Assembly: GCA_963930775.1 (NCBI GenBank)
Contig: OZ005691.1
Coordinates: forward strand, 5,949,000 to 6,012,999
DNA from: Cliona cf. orientalis
Lineage: Eukaryota > Porifera > Demospongiae > Clionaida > Clionaidae
DNA length: 64,000 nucleotides
Direction of reading: 5' to 3'
Made by a program: the position numbers and the translations under genes. The notes under the pieces were generated by a model. The model was not told where the DNA came from. It worked only from the letters and a program-made list of their open reading frames with translations, and did no database searches. Below, in pieces: positions 41,624-53,666 of this stretch (the stretch's first letter is position 1; every line of letters starts with the position of its first letter).

Positions 41624-42723
41624 TTGGGAGCGTGTTCATTTGGCTATGGGTATGGGATATCTAAACTTTCCCTGCCGGATCGAAAAGTAGGGGCTCTCCT
41701 CCTCCTCAAAGTAAACAATTCTTTTACATCTATCCATTTCGGCAGCATTCATTTCCCCACCGCTCACCTAGTTTACAACAACGGGCACCCATTCTCTTAT
41801 ACCATTCCTCACAAAGCTGATTCCTGTAGTGTCATCCCTAGCTTCATATACAACATTTTCAGTTCCCTGGAGTAGATCCTTGAGTGAGTTAATCACCATC
41901 TTCCCTAGATAGTTCTAGCTTCTTGTGGCAAACTGGACTAGAAGGTACCGTAGGGAAAAAGACTCTAGTATCCTGAGTGGCTGCCTGCGTTTTTTCAGAA
42001 TCCTGCTTTATAGGCTCTTCTATTTGTCAATGAGCCTTCTTGTGTAGAGAAGATTGAAGGTCACTGTGTACATCAGCAACTGCCTGGGCTATCTGGATGT
42101 TGCCATTAGCATCTCGTTCGGCAGCTTCAATTAAAGGCTTCTCTAGGTGCCCTTACGGAGAAGATGGGAGGTGCATGTACGTCATTTGGAGTGCCGGGTG
42201 ATTCCTGAGCACCTGCAGTCTTCACACCTAGTCCTTTCTTCTTTGCTAGAAAGTTCCAAAGCCACTGATTGCTCCATTTCTTGCTAGATGGCGAGCGTCT
42301 TTTCTTAGGTTTGCTGTTGACTGCAGAAGGTAAGCCCTGACAATAACCGGGAGGATTTGGCCGTGGTACGGTGGTGGCGGTGAAGTGGACTGCAACGATG
42401 ACAGCACTTCTGGCTTCCAAAAGAGTTTCACTGTAGTCATATCACCACTATTCCAGACACTCCATGACAGCTTCTTTCCAGATGAGGCTGCTTTGGAGAT
42501 CACAAAGCATGCAGAGCACTTCAGGCAGCTGTTGCATTAAATGCTGTGTAGTGTGCATGTTTGATGGTAGAAGAGAGTTCTGTTTATCATTTAGTTCATA
42601 ATACTCTGGTTCCTTGCTAGTCTTTCCTGTTTCAGCCATAATGTCATCATCACCAGCTGCAGGCACTATCATGTTATTGGTCAAGGCCGAGGTCTGCAAA
42701 CATTGACTCAAGTTCAAAAACAT
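41624..42723 (-). pseudogene. Unrecognised minus-strand coding remnant
   Basis: Open blocks on the minus strand share protein-like composition but are broken by stops and frame changes. They are 42723-42448 (ending ...LIWKEAVMECLE), 42420-42127 (lysine/serine-rich KPKKRRSPSSKKW, then NQWLWNFLAKKKG), a stretch near 42120-41950 (AAERDANGNIQIAQAVADVH) and one near 41900-41780 (NVVYEARDDTTGISFV). They may be exons of one gene or one decayed transposon ORF. I cannot name a family. Confidence 0.35.
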
Positions 42724-42729
42724 TGGTTA

Positions 42730-43270
42730 ATAAGTAGCTATGCTTATGCATAAAGTTAGGAAGATATGTGACTGTTTACATGTATATATTATTAAGCATT
42801 CTGGTAAAGTTTATCATGCAGATTAGTTTGAATTAATTCAGAACTAATTTCATATTGAATATTTCTCTGTTTGAGACACATTTCTAGGGCACATTATGCA
42901 GATTCGGTTCAGAGCTACTTCTGGGCACTTGATGTGCAGCGGACTCACAGGTTTTCTTCCTCTCATTCACTGTTTTTCCTCACTGAGGTTTTTGTGTGTG
43001 TATTAGGGTTTTTTTTTCCTTGTGTATGCTAGGCATACCCCAAAAGACTGGACCAGGAAGAACAATGTATTATCATCAGTTGACATCACCAGTATTATTG
43101 ATATCATGAGTTTGATATCATGCATGGTCTGGCTAATTATTATCAATCAGTGTCATTTTTGTCAGCTACACTCCATAATCATGATGATTATTATTGTCAC
43201 CATTACCCAAACAGATAGATGGTCATGCAACAGCTGGGGGTGCAGTGCATACATATTGCACTAGATGAGA
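42730..43270. other. Intergenic, nothing recognised
   Basis: AT-rich sequence with no ORF of interest and no visible repeat structure. Confidence 0.5.
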
Positions 43271-43274
43271 GTAC

Positions 43275-43610
43275 TCATGTAGGCAGAGCCACTTGGGTAC
43301 CTAGCCTTTTGAGACCTACAGGTGATAGGTTGAAAGTATATATAGCTAATTATGGGAATAATATCTTTGTCTCGATAAGGTGTCCATAACTTGCATGTAT
43401 AATATTATGTACCATATAGTTACAGTGTGTGCTCTGACTGTTGTTTATTATGACATCTCTACATATAAAACTGCATTTCCACTTAGTCTAGTATTTTGAG
43501 ATAATACATGCGAGTCTATGGATGATACCACTTCGTAATTTTTCTAGACCCACTCCAATTGTGACTGATATGGACAGCGATGGACTGGCAGGTAAGCAAC
43601 GAGAGGGGGC
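43275..43610 (+). pseudogene. Duplicated intron 2 / exon 3 of the NERD1-like gene
   Basis: The sequence from 'aggcagagccacttgggt' to 'gcaacgagaggg' matches 9820-10190, including acceptor, the whole 44-bp exon 3 (TPIVTDMDSDGLA) and its donor. It is joined at about 43611 to the middle of a multi-pass gene copy. Confidence 0.85.
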
Positions 43611-44258
43611 ATGTAACGGTGTAGGATGGGCACTTTACTTATTTCTAGTTCTCCTTCCAGTCACTGTCTTCTACATCATTGTCATCATATTCAACATCCG
43701 TGCCACAGCTCCTCCTTTCACTGCATTTGTGATGATGTGTCAGGTATTTAGCACTATATTGATCGAGTGTATGTGCCCGTAAAAATGGTATTACAGGAGA
43801 TGAAATCTCTTTCAGTGTTGATTGATGTAGTTCGAGTGCTGTGTGGAATATGGAACTTGGATTTTTTTTGCCATTTAGTTCCGCCATTCTGTGTGAGTAG
43901 ACATCTTGGCAATATGCAAGCACTGAGTCTTGAGAACCTTCACATCTTGTATCCCTTTTTGCTAATACTTGTCACCTTAATATATATGCATTGAACTTCA
44001 TGCCAGAAATTTTAAACCAATAGTTTTGTTGTGGAAGCCATTTCACATGGTTGTTACTCGTCTTAGACGATCCTTGGATCCAAGAGCTTCAATCATCAAT
44101 GCATTTTCAACATTTTTGCTCCTTACCTTGTCAAAAAGCATTAATTATAGTTTGGCAGTTACTTTTTATTTTGAGGTTATAAATAATGATTATAAATAAT
44201 GATTCATATTACCAAGCATCCTTATATGCAGATCCAACTATCCACTTCTGTTCCAAGG
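43611..44258 (+). pseudogene. Multi-pass membrane protein fragment, copy C
   Basis: It corresponds to copy B from about 38803 to 39440 (GVGWALYL... to TIHFCSK). It has a frameshift near 43757 (extra bases in 'gcactatattgatcg'), another near 43982, and a deletion near 44142. The 5' part is replaced by the NERD1-like fragment and the 3' part by an inserted element. Confidence 0.85.
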
Positions 44259-44604
44259 CGTAGGAACCAGGGGGGCACCGGGGGCACGTGCCCCCCCCCC
44301 CCCCCCCCCAACCAGCAAGGAAGGGGGCCAGTGCCCCAACAGCTACAGCAATACCTGTACATGCTGTAATAGGCCTGACTATATGCAATATCATATTGAA
44401 TTTGAGAATAAGTAGCTACAACGTCTATTCTGATCGAATTACTTAGTCTATTCGTTTCTTCATTGTTACAACCTGGACTGACACTATATCATTAACACCA
44501 AAAGGGCGTAGTTTATACCCAAAGTGGGTGTGATCGCAAAAAATTTCGAAATATTACAATGCCCCCTCAACCATTACCATCTTCCTACGCCTATGTTACT
44601 GTTA
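44255..44604. mobile_element. hAT-like MITE remnant
   Basis: GGCGTAGGAACCAGGGGGGC at the left and TTCCTACGCC at the right are the family termini. Exact ends and target duplication are not clear. It interrupts copy C. Confidence 0.55.
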
Positions 44605-45987
44605 GCTCACATGCAGTATTAGCTATAATAAGGCATAATTTTACACCACTTCAATAGCTGTGGCGGCAACTGGTGTAAAATTGTACCTTATAATAATAGT
44701 GCAGAGGTAAGTTATATGGGAGAAATTTACACATGTAAACCCCTTAACTTTGATGCAATTGACCAAGTGGTGTAAAATCCCCCATATAATTATGCTTGCC
44801 ACACACTATCAACACTCACGATTTTACACCAATTTTGCTGGTGTAAAATCATCCCTAAAGTTACTCTAGGTTGTATTGGTGTAAAATCGTTCCATGAGTT
44901 ACTCTAGGTATTGCTGGTATAAAATCGTCCCATGAGTTACTCTAGGCATAAAACCCTACTTGTATAAGACTGTCCAAGCAGTATCTTGCCATTGGCTAGT
45001 GATGGTGTCTAGGAGACTTAAAGAGGTAAATCACTCAAACATTGATTTTTATCCCCTTGAAAGGCCATTTTATTGTGAAAACTGGCTTACAATGTTTTGT
45101 TGATAAGGGTTTGCGCATGCGCATGCAGTTGTTACCAGGCTCTCTTTCCCCTCCCCCAAGAACGCCTGCATGGTGACGAGGCTAATCTCTCTATTATATT
45201 ACTAGCTTCTAGCGTATGCTTCACTGTGGGGTCATGGGTCACATTAGATGTTGGCGGTAATTCACACCAACATTATATCAATATTATTAATTTTCTGAAA
45301 AGAGCTAGGACACCTCGATTATCCCTCCACTGAAACTGGGTCCCAAGGGTATTTGGATTACTGTATACAGGCTGGACACAACACACATCTGTCTTAGACT
45401 CTATGCTAACTGCTTGCACTGTACCGCATTTCTTCCTAATTATTATTCAACTACATTATGCAAAATGGCTTCCCACTTCAGCAAAGTTTAAAATTTTGTG
45501 ATAAATAGGATTGCAGCTGGAATATAGCTACAGTTATAATATTGTGCCAAATTTTCTAAAGAAATTCTATATAAACTGCATTTATAGCGACAGCTTGTGT
45601 AACTGCAACACGTGCACAAAACCAATATTGTTATGAAATGTACTGTGTTTATGCTAAAAAAATACAAGCTAAAAAATACGATTTTAATTTCAGCGCGACT
45701 TTCTGGTAAAGGTCGTCACACTCTACATTAACGTATTATGAGAAGTCCTATAGAATGCGAATTTTCTTGCGCTAATTAGATCTTGCATTTTATTTGCATA
45801 AACACAGTAAATCTGTTTACGGTTTGCATATGGTTGACACAACCCACTTACAACATAGCATCAGTCTCCATATTTGATAGTGTTTGATCTGGCTGCAATA
45901 ACTGTTGCAGTGAACAATTGCGACAAAAAGGCTATAAATTGAAGTACATTCGCAGTAAAGATTTAAGTATAACAAATAATTGATGAG
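44605..45987. repeat. Segmental duplication, block 2 left part
   Basis: It matches 37130-38360 in order ('ggtgtaaaat' units, 'gatggtgtctaggagactta', 'tctgtcttagactctatgctaac'). The MITE at 45649-45809 is an insertion not present in block 1. Confidence 0.85.
45649..45809. mobile_element. MITE with ACTGTGTTTAT termini
   Basis: ACTGTGTTTATGCTAAA at the left and TTTGCATAAACACAGT at the right are inverted. It is absent from the matching place of block 1 (about 38180-38190). Confidence 0.75.
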
Positions 45988-46299
45988 ATGCCTATGCTAC
46001 ATGAAGTATTGATCACTATATTGGCCTTACCTTGCTTGGTATGTGCTGAAAATGATATTGTGTTGACTTCTACAACATTGGACGTGGATCTCACCTTCAC
46101 TGTAGCTGATGTATGTCAATACAAGCATCTTAGTATATAGACACCTGCTCTGCATTCAGAATGAGCAGGTATATTATATACGTGCTGGAACTTGCTTAAC
46201 AAGACAGTACAATTATTCTGTTGCTTTTGGAATGTGTCCACATTTCCCCAACGAGTATTTTTGGGTGAGATTTTCAGAGTACACAGGAAATGTTCTCTT

Positions 46300-48640
46300 T
46301 CTAGGAGTAAGATATTGTTAACTTCCATTAAGAATATCATTCTACATGGTGGTAGAGATGTACTTAAAACAAGTTACACTTTCCTTACTCAAGTAAGCGG
46401 TTTCTTCCATCTTTTATTCATGATTTGGCATAGAAAATGAGCTTCTAATAATAAGAAAACTGATTCCACATGAAAGAATGGGTTTGACTTTATCAAAGCA
46501 TCGTTTCTTGTTGTTAGAAGTACGTTATCAATTAAAGATTTAAGATCTAGATTCAAGCTAAGACTTCTGACGTAATTGGCTACTAGCAACATTTCTTGAA
46601 CTATTTGGTTAAGAAATTTACTCCTCATATTAAGTTATACTTCTTTAATTAAGTTCACACCATTGTACTTAGGTAATAATTTCTAGACCAAATAGTAAGC
46701 AGAACAACGGATTTCTTAAATTCAGAATGATAAACCTATTTTCAGAAATAATTCAAATTATCCAGTATGTCCATAGTCTTTCACGGAGATAAAGTATCTA
46801 AAATTAAGAAAACAAATCCGCATATAGGAAGTGGATCTAACCTGATTCCTTTCTGTAAGAAACCCTTTATCACTTAAAGATTTTGGCTCTAATATCAAGT
46901 AATGGTTTCTGTCAGTGGCATTCTTTTATAATCATTATCATACTAGTAGCAACATTTTTGTTTAAGATACTCACTCCTCAGTTTAAGCACTACTTCTTTC
47001 ATTAAGCTCACACTATGTGTTTGTATAAGCAATACTTTCTAGGCCCATAAGTATACATGTAATTAACAAGTAAAATAGGGTTCTTAAATTCAGAATGACA
47101 CACTTAGTAATACCTTTAGAAGTATTCCTTCTTATCATAATATTATATTATAATACAAGTAAAGTGCAAAGTACACGGTGAAGCATCGCAATCTTTTCTT
47201 GATGACGTGGCACCGTTCTACAATCTGATTGGACGCGGCCAATCTCACCGCGCGGAACCAAAATTGAATACGCGTTTCACCAGACTCTTTTTCCGCGTGC
47301 GATAAAGAGGCTGGGCACGAGACTAAAGTTCTCACTCCACTCGAACGTCGAATCTACCACCAGACCATGACAAAGAGCAGACATCGCCTCTCGCTTTGCT
47401 CGAGGCTCGGTGGCCTGCCGAGCAGGCCTGTCGAAACGCGCGGTGCTTGCGCCGCTCGCTCGAGCTCGAGAATGCATCTCTATGGCCCCTAGGCCTTGGC
47501 AACCTCGTTTGTGCACACGGCACAACAATTCTGACCAATCGTGAGTCTTCTGAACTTGTAGGAGAGCGCATCTTTTATGCCCTCCAGGTTAGGACACGGA
47601 CTATATAAGAAAATTGATCGTCTGAAAAATATTTTTCGTTGTATATATATAATTATGTCCATAATCCTTCATAGAAATACAGTTTCTATAATAAGAAAAA
47701 CAAATCTACACAAAGGAATCCCGATTTCTTGCTATAAGAAACCTATATTAATAATAATATTATTATCACTAATGTTTTCTGTCAGTGGCATCATTATAAC
47801 TATCATACCAGTATATTATACTATATAGCAATATTGTTCTTGATTAAGAAACTCACTCCTCAGTTTTAGTGGTACCTCTTTTATTAAGCTCACCTTATCA
47901 CTTTGTATAAGCAATATTTTCTAAGCCCATATTATTATGTGTAACTGTTATAGAGTTCTTAAATTCAGAATGACAAACTCATCTTCAGAAGTATTCAATC
48001 TTATATCATGTCCATAAATTTCTTCTTCAAAGAAATACAGTTTCTAATAATAGGAAAATCAAATCCACATATTAAAGACTTTTGCTCTAATATCAAGTAA
48101 TATTTTCTGTCAATGGCATCCTTTTATACTCATTATCATACTAGTAGCAATCACTCCTCAGTTTAAGTATACTACTTTTTTAATTATAAGCTCACCCTAT
48201 GTCCCTTTGCAAGCAATACTTTCTAGGCCCATAATTACATGCAATTACCAAGTAATAGGGTTCTTAAATTCAGAAGGACAAACTTATCTTTAGAAGTATT
48301 CCGTCTTATCATATTAGGTCCATAATCCTTCATAGAAATGCAGTTCTAAAATAAGAAAACAAATCCATATCAAGGAATTCTTATTTCTTGCTATAAGAAA
48401 TCTATTATTATCACGTAAAGAGTTGGGCTCTAATATCAAGTAATGTTTTCTGTTATCATATAACTGCTAGCAAAATGTTCTTCATTTAGAAATTTATTCC
48501 TCAGATTAAGTCATGCAAACTTCTTTATTAAGCTCACATATTATGTACCATAATAATATCACTCTGTAAGTATAATATTTTCTAGCCCCATATCAATAAA
48601 AAATATTGCAAGATTCTCAAGTTAAACAAGGTCCTGTAAT
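46300..48640. repeat. Left subterminal repeat array of the large transposon
   Basis: Diverged units of roughly 350-450 bp share words such as 'aagaaaacaaatcca', 'ctctaatatcaagtaat', 'ttctgtcagtggcat', 'agcaatactttctaggccc' and 'gttcttaaattcagaatgaca'. About five units are seen, interrupted by repeat R at 47330. No gene. Confidence 0.8.
47330..47650 (-). repeat. Interspersed repeat R, copy 3
   Basis: It has the same sequence family as 11700-12025 and 26519-26945, inserted in the transposon's subterminal array. Confidence 0.75.
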
Positions 48641-48782
48641 ATTATTTCTAATACAATTGATGGCCAGCATTCTTCTTTTCCGAATTGTATAAAACTGATA
48701 TGGCTATACAATATTATAATACAGGTGCATGCATGCATAATATAATGCATTATCATAATATTATGTGTCCTAAATATGTCAA

Positions 48783-51700
48783 TTAGTCAACTAACAATGG
48801 ATATAGATCAATTCGAGGCTTGATCAGCAACTTCACTGAGGTCGTCTTTGTAGTTGTTAGTGGTTCATGAAAAAGGAGAGATGATGGATGTACAAAGGTG
48901 ACAGATGATGCCATGTTAACTACTTCATAAGCTCTACAGTTCTCTGAATATCCTAAAATATTGAGTACATGTACAGCTAAATAGGCAGTGCCACCCACTA
49001 GAAGTATGTCAAGCACTTCAGCATACACAGGGTGATACAAACTAGATACATCTTTCCTTTTTCCAATAACCAGGTAGCATCCTGAGCGATACCTTGTGCC
49101 ATGAATTTCTATCGATGAGCATCTTCAGTATATAGAGAATGTCATAATTAATCCTATCTAATCCACATGACATGGTATATATACCTGTAGATTTGCTTGC
49201 TTAGCTCATTGTGTGTGAAACTGACATTCAAATCTGCTGCATATGTAATGTTACTCAAGCTGACTGGTTTCACACCTGTCATAATTGTATAATGATGTTA
49301 AGCTAACAATGTTAAGAATTTAAGCTACCTTGATGTTCAATCGCACAGGAGCTATTGAATGTCACACTTGAAGATAATGCATAAGAGGCACATTGTTGAT
49401 GGTGTACTGCAAGTGTCCAACACAAAGCTTTGTAGCTCATTGTTTGTGCCCACCTTTTGAATTGCCTATGCTTCCCCTCCATTCTCATACACCAGTGGCG
49501 AACAGGTGGCCCCATTCTAATTAACATAATAATTAGTATGTCATAACAGGTAATAATCAAGGCTTGCATAATATGGATTACCTGATAATACTGCGAGGGA
49601 TGTGCACAAGATAATGGAATTTTGGTGTTAATCTCTTCCTATAGAGCAACAAAAATGTCATTAGATACTGCTCTATTGTGAACTGCAGATGAGGATCGAA
49701 TTTGCTCTTTGACAAGCAACGGAGAGAGCAACATGGCAACAATATCATGAAGCATCAAAAAGCATTCATAATGCTCTGGGTGAGATTCATGGACTATATC
49801 TCCGATAATCAATGGAAGAATGTGCAACAGACATCTCATTTGTGAGGCTGCACAACAATAAGAAGAAAATTGAAAGCATAATGTTATATACATGCATCAT
49901 CAAGGCAATGCCATCTAGTATTACAGCTGTTTATGTATATTTTAATTCAACTGCAATACATTTTGAGAATACGTACCTGTTTGCTTTCCCGTTAGATCTT
50001 CATCGTCGATATGATCTCTTACCAAGTGACTTGGCTTAGCAGCACTTTCAAAATAGGAATAATTGAATGACTTCACCTTGTGGTTGAAGGCTTCAACAGA
50101 TAGAGCTGGATTGTTGATCAAAATTTCTTTCAAGAACAGTCCTAGGTGTGCAGGAGCAACTCCTTCTAGCAGTACATGCATAATATCCTCAGGAAGTTGT
50201 TCTGTAATATCAAATCCCTCTGTATCTGAAATCATGCTCTCTCTATTTATTCCGTAAGTTACTGAATAGTGTTGTCGCTCTGCATTGGTTATGATCGGAT
50301 CCATCACTCGTTTACATTGTTGAGTGTATGCTTCTTTAGTACGAAGGAAGAATTCCCCCTCTCTGAACTGTGTGCATGCATATCATACTATTTATTACAT
50401 ATTATAATAATATATTATATATACCTTCTCTTGAATCTGCTCAAATGTAGCCATACAGTGTCGGCATTTTCTGTAAGCAAATCCAACTCCTTCCTTGAAT
50501 CCACCAACTCTGTGAACTGCTGGTGTATCACCCGTGAATGCAAGCAGTGCCCCTTGATAATTCTTCACAGAACCATTGATGTTAAAAGGATAACCACCAG
50601 GCTAAAGAATGAATAACATAATAATTGCTATAGCCACAATTAATGCAATAATAATAATTATTTATGAGACTCATGCATACTAGCTTGAGAAAGCTTTTTT
50701 AGATCATCAAAAAATGGGGTCAATATGTCATCAATCGTATATTGGCTGAACAGATCACACTCAAAGAGTGCTACCAAGTGGACGGCATCAAGTTTTGATC
50801 GCTGAGCAGGATCAATGTTGGCAATTGTGAAATACACTGCTCCTGCATGCATAAAAATACTTACATTATGTATACAGCTACCATCACAATAACAATATTA
50901 AATTTTACCTATTTTATTCTTTTTAGCTTTACTTCCCAATGGATTTGCTAATTCCACCTCATCATAGTATGCCACAATTTGTAGCGCATTAGGATTTGCA
51001 CTAAATATGACATGTTCTCTAAAGACTTCTCCGTCACACAGGTCTCCAAGCATTGGGCATGTCAGCTGATGTGGTCCTGAATCAATCTATAATAATGTGA
51101 TCTTGGTGTACATAATAAATTTTAGGCACATTAATGTTATGCACCTGTGCTCGAATGTGATCATTTTGAAGAATGAACTCCAAATTCTTCAGCAGAGGGA
51201 CGTATACAATCTGATCTGGCACATTGTCTAGAGTATTATTGCCGATGTGTGTTCCCAATGTTACCCTAATTGGATCCTAGATAAAACAAAAAACAAAATT
51301 ATCTACTATTATAATTATATAGTAGCACAATTAAATCTGCAACTTACACATGTGGGAAAATTCAACTTCATTCTTGCATTTATTGAATAGGATGTACTAA
51401 GACAATCAAGTGAATTTGCATGCTCGTTAAGCTTAGACACAATGGTTGTTGGGTCTGTACTTTCCACTTCTTGTATATCACTTGTTGCATTCATAATGAT
51501 CCCCCTGACTAGTGCTTGATTCATTTCCACAACTTCTTTGAGAAGGCTTTCTGTTACACCAGGTCTTTGTTTGAGCTTTAACAGATGTTCTGTAGCAACT
51601 CTAGTGACGTCCACTCTTGGTGATGTGGATGTGGCTGTAGTGAAATCAATGGTATCTGGGGCCGCTGTACCCAGTTCATCATCACAATCAGATGTAAATG

Positions 51701-52023
51701 GAGTACATTCTGGATCTGGTTCAGATGGGTCATGACTTGATTCCATCTCTGGATCATGATTTTTTTGTGATACTGCCACCACGATACAGTTCTGCATGGC
51801 TACTCCTAACGTGCTTATAGAAAGTGGCAGTGGAACGAAATGTTATTTTGCAATTGTTTATGCCACATTCAAATGAATTCCGACAGTTAGAATGGGAAGC
51901 TCGTATATGTCCAACCAGTACAGGTAGATGTGTAAAAATCGCATGGTATACAGTGCACTTCCAGGAATTCTTTAGTTGGCACGCCATCGAATCTGCGCAT
52001 GCGTACTTCGTAACCGCGCCCAC
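48783..52023 (-). CDS. Zinc-finger transposase-like protein of the 12.3-kb element, multi-exon, partly broken
   Basis: Probable exons, in transcription order: 52023-51348, 51276-51145, 51086-50909, 50842 to about 50690, about 50600-50425, 50367-49977, about 49845-49585, about 49523-49330, about 49277-49190, and a last exon ending 48783. The N-terminus has a C2H2 finger (C-x4-C-x12-H-x4-H) preceded by a finger-like stretch lacking one cysteine. Later blocks include FREHVIFSANPNALQIVAYY, NPLGSKAKKNKIGAVYFT, CRHCMATFEQIQEKFREGEF, DIMHVLLEGVAPAHL and HWCMRMEGKHRQFKRW. I remember these as a widespread 'uncharacterized' animal protein family of transposon origin, resembling CMC-type transposases. 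Two faults suggest inactivity: a frame change at an A7 run (T run at 51760-51766) and another near 49700. The exon ending near 50690 also lacks a clean donor. Confidence 0.75.
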
Positions 52024-53666
52024 ATAGATCGAATGTCACATGCACAGCGCAGCTGCAGCTGCCGTCAATTAAGGTACCATTAAATTGCGTGGGCGTGAGG
52101 TGGGGGATATGACACCTAAACCACATCAAAGTCATTAGTGAGGTGCATGTTGTGTAACCACGCCCTTTTAATTGCACAGGTCTCAGGGGTGTGGCTGCTA
52201 GAGCCGGAAGTGTTCATTTAATATCCTCCATGGACCGGAAGCCGAGCCGGAAGGGAGGGGCCAGGCCACGCCCAAAACAGCCCCACCCTGTTCCCCAAGG
52301 ACCACCATTCTCAATCAAGTGCCTACTAACCACCGGATGTCCACCGGAAGCCCACAATCAATCCCAATTAAAACACACAGCTTCCTCAAGGCCAAAACAC
52401 ACACAAACACTTGGAGGCCGTTCTGCCACACCGCCCACGCAAGAGCTCACCTCATTTCCTGTGTGGGCGGAGTAACAACACGTCATCGCAACCACATCCG
52501 CTTCAAACCATCGTCAGCTTCCGTCCAGCCGTACAGGCCCCTCGATCGCACCGCCGTACAGTGCCTCATTAACAGACATGGCCTCACCTTTGACCTCCTG
52601 CCACGCCCCCAAAGCCTCCTCGCGGGGTTCAAAGGTCACCACCGCTTCCGGGACACGCCCACCTATCGCCGAGGCCAAGTCCCAGGCGCCGATATCCAAG
52701 CACTGGCCCGTGAAGCCACGCCCAATCGGAAGCAATAAAACCTGCATTAACGCACACGCACACACTCCACACAGTGCCAGGAACACGCCCACACGCTTAA
52801 TTAGGCCTAATAAGCTTTTTTTTTTTTTTTTTCAAGGAGACCAGAACACTAAGCAGAAAAAAAAAAAAAACTGTCCAAAACCACCACATAGTTGAGCTGG
52901 ATGCTTAGTAGAGCCATACAATGCAAGCAGGCACCCTATACTTCAATTTTGACCAAAGTAGGTAAAGGTCGTCACGTTTGTGTGCGCGTGCCTAACGGGG
53001 ATTCCCCGTTTTTCACGTAGCGCGTGGGCGGAAAACATTGCAAACTCATGGCTTCCCTATACAAACATATGGGAAAACTTCAAAGGGCCGTAACTTTAAT
53101 TCTAAAGTGTGAATCAAAATTCCCTGCCATCAAAATTCTAGTTTTGACTCATTCTGCATGCTCATGTAAAAATTATCCCCCCAAGTACTCCCAAACCTCC
53201 CATGAATTAGATTATTTAATTATTTAATTATGCTTTTTTTTTCTACTTAGTGTTTAATTTAAGTCGTTGCGGTTAATAGTTAAGAAAGAATGCTTTGATC
53301 TTGCTTTGATGTGGGCAATTACCGGCCTTTTCTTCAGGGGCCACTTCCGGTCGCTAATTACACGCGCATAATCATCCCTGGCCGATTCTGGACACGCCCA
53401 CCTTCGACCAAAAGCACTCGTATGGCCTCTTCGGCCACGCCCCCTCACGATTCGCTAATTGAATTAGCCATTCCTGACGCTCACGCCCACGCAATTAAAT
53501 GGTACCTTAACTGCTTCAAGAATCTCTTTGAGAGAGCTCGAGAAGAGTACGAGTGGAGTTATCTAGCTACAGCTGCTTGCCGTGACTTCCAAATCTCTTT
53601 TGATTGTACAACTCCCGACAGAGTCCACGACTAAGGCGAGGATATCACACGGTGAACCTATAGACA
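52024..53666. promoter_or_regulatory. Central divergent promoter region of the large transposon, occupied by a MITE
   Basis: The two transposon genes start at 52023 (minus) and 53667 (plus). After removing the TTAA element only about 210 bp remain (52024-52072 and 53507-53666), so the original element had a compact bidirectional promoter. Core elements are not recognisable by eye. Confidence 0.5.
52073..53506. mobile_element. TTAA-flanked MITE, copy 2
   Basis: It is nearly identical to 1264-2270 over both halves and flanked by TTAA (52069-52072, 53507-53510). It differs by about 430 extra bp at the poly-T (about 52833-53264). The extra piece has inverted ends, AACACTAAGCAGAAAAAA and TTTTTTCTACTTAGTGTTT, and may be a further insertion. 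Confidence 0.9.
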
